Origin: JAKBCQ01 sp021807585
GTDB taxonomy: Bacteria; Planctomycetota; Planctomycetia; Isosphaerales; Isosphaeraceae
DNA length: 25,315 nt
Direction: 5' to 3'
NCBI GenBank assembly: GCA_027325115.1
Contig: DAHWFG010000246.1
Coordinates: forward strand, 1 to 25,315
Under the pieces are notes generated by a model. It did no database searches. It was not told the DNA's origin and was given only the letters and a program-made list of their open reading frames with translations. Positions 1-5,589 of this stretch are shown here, in pieces (the stretch's first letter is position 1; every line of letters begins with the position of its first letter). The position numbers and the translations under genes were made by a program.

Positions 1-155
1 CAGAAAGGTATCGCGTATTGTCACCAAAACGCGCGGAGCGCAGGAGTGATCATTCGCACGCTCGTTCTCATTTGGAGCGTTCTCGAAACTCAAGACATGG
101 AGGACCGTGTGGAATATCTTTAAGATCGACGAGGATCGAACGCGATTTCGTTCTA

Positions 156-199
156 AACCCTGAACGTAGACACCCAAAACCCTGAACGCAGACACCCAA
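156..199. repeat. 22-bp tandem direct repeat, two copies
   Basis: Two adjacent 22-base units (156-177 and 178-199) are identical except at position 12, which is T in the first and C in the second. Each begins AACCCTGAACG and ends AGACACCCAA. They are directly abutting and lie outside any gene. The function is unknown. It could be a remnant of an element end, a binding-site pair or a chance duplication. Confidence 0.85.
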
Positions 200-320
200 C
201 AATTAACCGATTTCCGACGATATATTTACCATGCCGGTTTGAAGATACATAACAATTACCGACACGAGTAGATCGGCGAGTCGGAATTATCGTAAATGGC
301 TTGCCAGGCGCCGGATTGCG

Positions 321-518
321 TCAGATCGGTTGCAAAGTTGATTTGGAAAGCATCGCCGGCTGTTTCTTAGCGGGAACAATTCTTGGGAGTCTGGGTTGTT
401 GGCCGATTTCGTTTTCCATCGTCATTCGACCGAGATTTTGCTCCAGATCGGCGACGCGAGCCGACTCGTCGGAACGCGACGAGTCGCTCTCGAAGACGAT
501 GTGAGCGCGCTCAATCAA
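321..518 (-). pseudogene. Possible IS3-type transposase OrfA remnant
   Basis: The minus-strand frame contains the stretch VADLEQNLGRMTMENEI. It resembles the leucine-zipper end of IS3-family OrfA proteins, which usually read like 'ELERKLGRLTxENEfLKKA'. The resemblance stops directly after it, and the frame ends at 321 without the expected LKKA continuation. No helix-turn-helix part or OrfB is visible nearby, so this would be a small broken fragment. The match is short and from memory, and chance similarity is possible. Confidence 0.25.
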
Positions 519-735
519 TCTGGTCTTCCAGATTCCAAGAATCGTTGGACTCAGACTGTGCTTCCGAAAGCCTCAGTATGGGACTTGATATGTATTAATA
601 TGTTCAGTATCAGGCGAGTCTTGAACTCGGATGAGAAACGACGTCTTGATTGCACGCAGGTGCGCCTCCAGAAAGATCCCGCCCTCCATTATGCACCTGT
701 CCAGAATTTGGGGCGCACTACGGTTTGGCGAATCG

Positions 736-1152
736 TTAGCGCCAGTTGACCAGCGTGAGCGGATACCCAAGTTGCTGGATTCGTTGGTAATGGGTCGTAT
801 TGCCCGTCACCAGTTCCAATCCGTGCTGTAAGGCGACGGCTGCAATCATGGGGTCGGCCTTGCCGATGATCTGCCCGGTGCGGTCCAAATCACCAGCGAT
901 GCGGCCCGCCAACTCGGCGGCGTTCCGCTCAAACTCAAGCACTTCCTCTACAGCTACCGCAGTAAGGAAGTCTTGCAAACGGCGGGCATTCTGGACTCGT
1001 TGAAAGCCGTAGACGATCTGCATCACTGTGATGGATGACACCGATAACACCCCGTGTGCCTGTCGGTAGGTGGCGGCGTTCTGGGCGATGATCGGGTTGA
1101 TGGCCTTGAGGATTTCCGAATAGGTGTCGGTGTCGAGTAGGGCCTTATTCAC
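736..1152 (-). CDS. vapC: PIN-domain toxin of a VapBC-type toxin-antitoxin pair
   Basis: 138 residues, the normal length for a single PIN-domain ribonuclease toxin. Visible family marks are the N-terminal LLDTDTYSEIL (Asp7), KADPMIAAVALQHG (Asp100) and the C-terminal TGNTTHYQRI. PIN toxins cleave RNA with a Mg-binding cluster of acidic residues. The second acidic site, normally Glu in a motif like ITVxEIVxGF, is Gln here (Gln45, codon CAG), so catalysis may be weakened or lost. The ATG overlaps the antitoxin stop by 8 bases, the usual coupled arrangement. CGATCG is absent from the gene pair, which fits horizontal acquisition. The family call is strong; activity is uncertain. Confidence 0.9.
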   Translation of the reverse strand: MNKALLDTDTYSEILKAINPIIAQNAATYRQAHGVLSVSSITVMQIVYGFQRVQNARRLQDFLTAVAVEEVLEFERNAAELAGRIAGDLDRTGQIIGKADPMIAAVALQHGLELVTGNTTHYQRIQQLGYPLTLVNWR

Positions 1153-1396
1153 CGGCTGAAACTCTCCAAGGCTGCTGCCGTAATTTCATGGCGTGTTCAA
1201 CCGCTTCATCCAGTTCATCGGCGGCATCCCGCATGGCGCCTATCGAGCCTAGCCCGGTCGGGTGCTGAGCTTGCGGCTGCTGACGCAGGAAGGCTCGCCA
1301 TGCCTCGGCAATCGCGTCGTCCACCGATGCGAAATGCCCTCTAAGCACTTCCGCGTTGATGGAGCTTTCCACGTCCTTGGGCAACTGAATCGTCAT
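1145..1396 (-). CDS. Antitoxin of the VapBC-type pair (ribbon-helix-helix, CopG/ParD-like)
   Basis: 83 residues. It starts MTIQLPKDVESSINAEVLRG, which reads as a ribbon-helix-helix DNA-binding domain, with FASVDDAIAEAWRAF forming the second helix. The C-terminal part (about residues 48-80, GLGSIGAMRDAADELDEAVE) is acidic and helical and is the likely toxin-binding tail. A good ribosome-binding site (AGGAG) lies about 8 bases before the ATG, and an AT-rich GATAAT-like stretch further upstream could be the -10 box. It is first in a two-gene operon with the toxin. In this family the antitoxin, alone or with toxin, represses its own promoter. That is expected here but not shown. Confidence 0.85.
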   Translation of the reverse strand: MTIQLPKDVESSINAEVLRGHFASVDDAIAEAWRAFLRQQPQAQHPTGLGSIGAMRDAADELDEAVEHAMKLRQQPWRVSAGE

Positions 1397-1970
1397 AACA
1401 CGCTTTCTCCTTTGGCTTTAAATTATCATGTTCGGCCCGTTTTGCCAAGCGGATCGGCGGGTGCGGCTCTGACGGGCCACACGACCTGGCTTCCCGATAA
1501 ACATGTTCTTGGCAGAAACCTGACAGTCTGGCTCGCCATTCTGAAGAGTGCTAGATATTCAGAGGTGTGTGATGTAACCCGTGAACGTGTACTGGTTCAT
1601 CCGCAATCGGCTCAAGAGCGGATCTAATCCCTGGCGAGTCGAGGAGTTGCGAGCTACGGATCTCGCCCAGGGGGCTTTGACGGTGGAGCGACTCAAAAAA
1701 GATTAAACAATAATATCAATATATTTAAGATTGTCGTGTCTCGTTCTCGAAGCCGGTTGTGTTCGGAGAGGTGCTCGACGGTTGGAATCGACGAAGATTT
1801 CGCCGCCCGTTCGCGCCGTTTTTCCATGAATCGACGGTATGCCGTCTCAAGTTTTCGTCAAATCGCCATTGCGACCTTTCCCTTCGGGCTGGTACAGTGG
1901 TATTTTCGATCACGAATCGAAAGCGAATAACGGCGAAATTTCGAACGTCTCTCATTGGGAACGCAGGACG
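1397..1970. other. Intergenic stretch between the toxin-antitoxin pair and rpmA
   Basis: It contains the vapBC promoter side (about 1397-1440), then a stretch with no supported gene. A tiny frame at 1581-1706 (GTG start, 41 residues, with VEELRATDLAQGALTVERL) has no clear ribosome-binding site and no family I recognise; it may be a fragment. Around 1700-1735 the DNA becomes very AT-rich (ATATCAATATATTTAAG), marking the change from the foreign-looking patch to the rpmA leader and possibly holding the rpmA promoter. The usual rpmA partner, rplU, is not found here. Confidence 0.5.
1904..1922 (+). promoter_or_regulatory. Small hairpin in the rpmA leader
   Basis: A perfect 7-bp inverted repeat (TTTCGAT at 1904-1910, ATCGAAA at 1916-1922) with a 5-base loop lies about 50 bases before the rpmA ATG. 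It could be a leader structure controlling ribosomal protein synthesis, or chance. There is no T-tract, so it is not a standard terminator. Confidence 0.3.
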
Positions 1971-2243
1971 ATGGCGCATAAGAAAGGTCAGGGTTCGAGC
2001 CGCAACGGTCGCGACTCTCAGCCCAAGATGCTCGGAATCAAGCTGTTCGGCGGCCAAACCGCCAAGCCGGGGAGCATCATCTGCCGACAAAACGGCACCA
2101 AATGGCGGCCCGGCAAGAACGTCGGGGTCGGTCGCGATTGGACGATCTTTTCGCTGATCGAAGGGAAGATCCTCTTCGACCAAAACGGTCGCCGGATCAA
2201 CGTCGTTCCACTCGAAGCCGCGGCCGCCGCTTCGGAGAATTGA
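1971..2243 (+). CDS. rpmA: 50S ribosomal protein bL27
   Basis: 90 residues, typical of bL27. The start MAHKKGQGSSRNGRDS is the family signature, with the basic N-terminus that reaches the peptidyl-transferase centre, followed by KMLGIKLFGGQ, ICRQNGTKW and the phosphate-rich-site motif KNVGVGRDWTIFS. The frame stays open upstream to 1839, but the ATG at 1971 is the true start because bL27 begins there; an AGGA lies just before it. It is first in a plus-strand cluster followed by obgE, a common bacterial order. Normally rplU precedes rpmA, but no bL21 frame is seen upstream. Confidence 0.97.
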   Translation: MAHKKGQGSSRNGRDSQPKMLGIKLFGGQTAKPGSIICRQNGTKWRPGKNVGVGRDWTIFSLIEGKILFDQNGRRINVVPLEAAAAASEN

Positions 2244-2273
2244 TTCGAGTCGGCGAAGATCACCAAGCTAACA

Positions 2274-2320
2274 AATGAACAAACGACGCGATGCCGCGGA
2301 TAAGCCTCGCGTCGTTCATT
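2274..2320 (+). terminator. Long imperfect hairpin between rpmA and obgE
   Basis: An inverted repeat pairs CGACGCGA (2284-2291) with TCGCGTCG (2307-2314). It extends outward through AATGAA (2274-2279) and TTCATT (2315-2320) with a four-base bulge, giving 14 bp around a 15-base loop. No U-tract follows, so it may be a partial terminator, attenuator or RNA-processing site that sets rpmA expression above that of obgE. Confidence 0.45.
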
Positions 2321-2390
2321 CATGCGCGGTTCTTAGCCGGGTTTGTCGCGTAAGCGATTTTGCTTGAAGTTATACCTGGATCGGCGAAAT

Positions 2391-3533
2391 ATGTTTGTGG
2401 ATCGAGTTGTTTTGTACGTCAAAGGGGGAGACGGAGGCGACGGGGTCGTCAGCTTTCGCCGCGAGAAGTACGTGCCGCGCGGGGGACCCGACGGCGGCGA
2501 CGGCGGCGACGGCGGAAGCGTGATCATTCGCGCGGTCGAGGGATTGACGAATCTCGCTCATCTCTCGTTTCAACGCCATTGGAAGGGAGAACGGGGCTAT
2601 CACGGCCAGGGATCGAATAAGCACGGACGATCGTCGGATGATTGTACGATCGACGTCCCTCCTGGAACGATCATCCGCGACCGCGATCGGGGCCATGTTC
2701 TTCGCGACCTGAAGTCCGCTGGGGATTCGATCGTCGCGGCGCGCGGCGGCCGCGGCGGGCACGGCAACACGCACTTCAAATCGAGCACCGATCGAGCCCC
2801 GCGGAAGCGCGAAACGGGCGAAATCGGCGAGGAACGCTGGATCTCGCTCGAACTCAAGGTGATCGCCGACGTCGGCCTGATCGGCCTGCCCAACGCGGGC
2901 AAATCGACCCTCCTCTCGCGCATCTCCCGCGCCCATCCCGAGATCGCCGATTACCCGTTCACCACCAAATATCCCAATCTGGGAATGGTGGCGTTCGAGG
3001 GGGACGGAGGGCTCGTCGTCGCCGACATACCGGGGCTGATCGAGGGGGCTCATCTCGGCCACGGACTTGGTCACGAATTCTTGCGTCATGTTGAACGCAC
3101 GCGTTTACTTGTTCATTTGATTGAGGCCGTTCCGATCGACGGTTCGGACCCGGTCGAAAATTACAGGACGATTCGCGGCGAGCTTGAGCGCTACAGTTCG
3201 GCCCTCGCCGAGCGTCCCGAGCTTGTCGTCGTCACCAAAATGGACCTGACGGGCGCGCGCGAATCGGCCGAGCGGATCGCCGCTGCGCTGGGACGCGAGG
3301 TCCTCACGATCTCGTCGGTCAACGGCTCGGGAACTCCCCGACTCATCTCAAAAATGATTGAATTATGTCGATCTCTTAAAATTCATGACGCCGCGGCCGA
3401 ATCGGTCGCTCGGAACCCCTCGACGCGCGTCGTGGCGGATCTCGGCGGCGAGCCTTCGGGTACGAACGGGGGAGAATCGAGCGCAGCGGTCGAGCGGCCC
3501 GCGACCGCCGAGTCGGTCGCCGAAACGGTTTGA
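2391..3533 (+). CDS. obgE: Obg-family GTPase (ribosome assembly)
   Basis: 380 residues from the ATG at 2391 (MFVDRVVLYVKGGDGGDG). That start is the conserved N-terminus of the family, so the in-frame ATG at 2343 is rejected. Residues 1-158 form the glycine-rich Obg fold. The G domain shows G1 GLPNAGKST, the switch region DYPFTTKYPNLGMV, G3 ADIPGLIEGA, G4 TKMD and G5-like SSVNG. After about residue 335 comes a short variable tail rich in Ala, Ser, Thr and Glu, without a recognisable OCT domain. Obg GTPases bind the 50S subunit late in assembly and link it to the cell's nucleotide state. The gene ends 7 bases before coaX, suggesting co-transcription. Confidence 0.97.
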   Translation: MFVDRVVLYVKGGDGGDGVVSFRREKYVPRGGPDGGDGGDGGSVIIRAVEGLTNLAHLSFQRHWKGERGYHGQGSNKHGRSSDDCTIDVPPGTIIRDRDRGHVLRDLKSAGDSIVAARGGRGGHGNTHFKSSTDRAPRKRETGEIGEERWISLELKVIADVGLIGLPNAGKSTLLSRISRAHPEIADYPFTTKYPNLGMVAFEGDGGLVVADIPGLIEGAHLGHGLGHEFLRHVERTRLLVHLIEAVPIDGSDPVENYRTIRGELERYSSALAERPELVVVTKMDLTGARESAERIAAALGREVLTISSVNGSGTPRLISKMIELCRSLKIHDAAAESVARNPSTRVVADLGGEPSGTNGGESSAAVERPATAESVAETV

Positions 3534-3540
3534 GGGTTCG

Positions 3541-4326
3541 ATGATTCGACGCGTCGTCGATCTCGGCAACTCGAGGCTCAAGCTAGGTCGAATCGACGAC
3601 TCGAACGCGCTCGTCGACTTAGTGTCGCTTCCCGTCGATCGGCCCGATACGTGGCGCGACGCGATCCGAGCGACGATCGCGGGGTCGGACGTCGGAACTT
3701 GGGCGATCTCGACCGTCAATCCCCCCCTCGAATCGCATATTGATCAAATTATACATGAATACAAATATTCTAGTATATTATGGTATCGATCGGCGGCGGA
3801 CGCGGGGCCGCCCAATCGGCTGATCGAGCCTGGGCGGGCTGGGGCGGATCGCGCGCTCGCGGTCGTCGCGGCGCGATCGATTTTGGGCGATGCGCGACCG
3901 ATCGTCGTCGTTTTGTGCGGAACGGCGATCACGATCGAGCGGATCGATCGCGACGGAATCTGGGCGGGGGGAGCGATCGCTCCCGGGATGCGGCTCGTCT
4001 CGTGCGCACTGAACCTCGGAACCGCGAAACTCCCGTTCGTCGAACCCGCGATCGACCTCGATCGCGATCCGCCTCCTCCCGCGCTCGGCCTTCGAACTCA
4101 AGACGCGATCGCCGCGGGAGTCTATTGGGGTACGATCGGTTCCATAAATTATCTGATTGATATACAGTGCGAATTCGAGGTCGATCGACCGATCGTCGTC
4201 GCCTCGGGGGGCGACGCCGCATTCTTCGCAGGCCGATCGCGGGGAAGAATCGATCGCGTGATTCCGAACCTGACGTTGATCGGACTTGCAAAAGCAGCAT
4301 TTGATATTTCTATTCAATTGAGTTAA
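3541..4326 (+). CDS. coaX: Type III pantothenate kinase
   Basis: 261 residues, normal for CoaX. It catalyses ATP-dependent phosphorylation of pantothenate, the first step of coenzyme A synthesis. Visible motifs are the N-terminal phosphate-binding VVDLGNSRLKLG (residues 5-16), GRAGADRALAVVAA (the GxDR pantothenate-site motif), VVLCGTAITIERID and WAGGAIAPGMRL. The ATG at 3541 is chosen because the family begins directly with the VDxGNS strand. It sits between obgE (7-base gap) and the MnmE-like gene (4-base gap). Three patches (about 3735-3787, 4139-4175 and 4291-4326) use very AT-rich codons, unlike the rest of the gene. CGATCG occurs about 16 times in these 786 bases by my count. Confidence 0.93.
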   Translation: MIRRVVDLGNSRLKLGRIDDSNALVDLVSLPVDRPDTWRDAIRATIAGSDVGTWAISTVNPPLESHIDQIIHEYKYSSILWYRSAADAGPPNRLIEPGRAGADRALAVVAARSILGDARPIVVVLCGTAITIERIDRDGIWAGGAIAPGMRLVSCALNLGTAKLPFVEPAIDLDRDPPPPALGLRTQDAIAAGVYWGTIGSINYLIDIQCEFEVDRPIVVASGGDAAFFAGRSRGRIDRVIPNLTLIGLAKAAFDISIQLS

Positions 4327-4330
4327 TCGC

Positions 4331-5398
4331 GTGAACGATCGATTAGGCGAACGACGCGTGCGGATCTGTGTGCTTACCCCGCGCGGACCCGGGGCGATCG
4401 GCGTGCTGAAGGCGTGGGGACCTTGCGCGATCGATCTCGCCGATCGCGTCTTTCGCCCCGCGTTCGGAGCGCGGTTGATCGATACCGAGCCGGGTCGATC
4501 GCGGCTGGGACGGATCGGCGCGGGAACGGGAGACGAAGTCGTCGTATCGATTGACGATATTTCATGTAATCATTATAACGATTCAAAAAACAGCAATTCT
4601 TTTGAGAGCGTCGAGGTTCATTGTCACGGCGGCGCCGCGGCGATCGAGCTGGTGACGCGGGCGTTCGTCGATGCCGGCGCCGAGCGGGTTGAAGCCGCGG
4701 AATGGACGATCGCGACGAGTCGGTCGCGGCTTGTCGCGGCGGCGTTTCGAGCACTTGAAGGCGCGTCGACGGGGCGCGTCGCGAAGATTTTGCTCGATCA
4801 GGCGGCGGGGGCGATCGATCGTGAAATCCATCAAATCCGCGACTCGCTCGACCGCGATCCGGCGTCGGCTCTCGTGCGGATACGTCGGCTCATCGATCGA
4901 GGATCGTGGGGAACGAAACTTGTCAAAGGCTTTCGCGTCGTGATCGCGGGAAGGCCCAACGTCGGAAAAAGCCGAATGCTCAATGCGCTCGCGGGCTACG
5001 GTCGCGCGATCGTCGATCCCGCTCCAGGGACGACCCGCGATCTCGTAACCGAGACGACCGCGATCGGGGGACTTCCCGTCGAACTCGTCGACACCGCGGG
5101 AATTCGCGAAAACGCGGGAGAGATTGAAACGATGGGAATCGGTCTGGCGCGAAATGCGTATATGAACTCTGATGTTATTATATTATTATGCGATTGGTCG
5201 CGTCAGCTCGATCGCGAGGATTTTGAGCTGATCGACGAACTCGCTCCGCTCGCCCCGATTCATGCGGCCAATAAAGCCGATCTCGCTTGCGTCTGGAGCA
5301 AAACGGATTTTGAGCGGATCGACTTCGATCGCTCGTGGCGTGTCGTCTCGGCGCAAGGTGGAGACGGGGTCGACTCGTTGATCGCGGCGATCGCCTAG
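4331..5398 (+). CDS. MnmE/TrmE-like GTPase, short form ended by an in-frame TAG
   Basis: 355 residues from a GTG start 4 bases after coaX. It has a TrmE_N-like folate-binding domain (residues about 10-125, with RGPGAIGVLK and VEVHCHGG), a helical part, and a Ras-like G domain: G1 GRPNVGKS at 207-214, APGTTRD at 231-237, DTAG at 254-257 and NKAD at 314-317. MnmE with MnmG modifies the wobble uridine of tRNAs. The classical protein is about 450 residues and ends in a CIGK motif whose Cys is essential; that motif is absent here. Codon 356 is TAG, and the same frame continues as a plausible family tail to 5548 (next entry). An Asn/Ser-rich, AT-coded insert (ISCNHYNDSKNSNSFES, 77-93) precedes VEVHCHGG. 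It may be a planctomycete paralogue with another role, or a damaged gene. Confidence 0.85.
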   Translation: MNDRLGERRVRICVLTPRGPGAIGVLKAWGPCAIDLADRVFRPAFGARLIDTEPGRSRLGRIGAGTGDEVVVSIDDISCNHYNDSKNSNSFESVEVHCHGGAAAIELVTRAFVDAGAERVEAAEWTIATSRSRLVAAAFRALEGASTGRVAKILLDQAAGAIDREIHQIRDSLDRDPASALVRIRRLIDRGSWGTKLVKGFRVVIAGRPNVGKSRMLNALAGYGRAIVDPAPGTTRDLVTETTAIGGLPVELVDTAGIRENAGEIETMGIGLARNAYMNSDVIILLCDWSRQLDREDFELIDELAPLAPIHAANKADLACVWSKTDFERIDFDRSWRVVSAQGGDGVDSLIAAIA

Positions 5399-5548
5399 CG
5401 TCTCGTTCCGGCGCCTCCCCCGCCGGGAGCGGCGGTTCCGTTCCAAACGCGCACGCTAAGGGGGCTTGAAGAAACCGAAACGCTGATCAATCAAAACGAT
5501 CCCGCGGGGGCCAAAAAACACCTCGATTCGATCCTCATCGATCCGTAA
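5399..5548 (+). pseudogene. In-frame C-terminal continuation of the MnmE-like gene beyond the TAG
   Basis: Directly after TAG (5396-5398) the same frame stays open for 49 codons and ends with TAA at 5546-5548. It begins RLVPAPPPAGAAVPFQTRTL and continues with a short helical segment ending LDSILIDP. The proline-rich linker plus 'GAAVPF' and a helix is what I would expect after the G domain in short MnmE-like GTPases. There is no start codon or ribosome-binding site of its own. So the TAG is most simply a point mutation or sequencing error inside one gene (CAG to TAG would suffice), or, less likely, a readthrough site. With the tail the product would be about 405 residues. Confidence 0.6.
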
Positions 5549-5589
5549 CGGAACTCAAAAGATCAACAAGCATATTAAATTATAGTTAA

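Larger units (their letters stand above)
1..735. other. Gene-poor accessory region with no supported intact gene
   Basis: No open frame here reads like a real protein. It contains a 22-bp tandem repeat (156-199) and a short possible transposase remnant on the minus strand (321-518), both listed separately. Base composition is mixed, and the host-typical palindrome CGATCG does not occur, unlike most of the window. Together with the toxin-antitoxin pair that follows, this suggests a transferred and decayed segment. Several 60-117 residue frames exist on both strands but lack recognisable motifs and convincing ribosome-binding sites. Confidence 0.5.

Noticed and set aside
396..749. Plus-strand 117-codon frame
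   Set aside because: No recognisable motif, no clear ribosome-binding site and uneven composition; it overlaps the toxin gene end.
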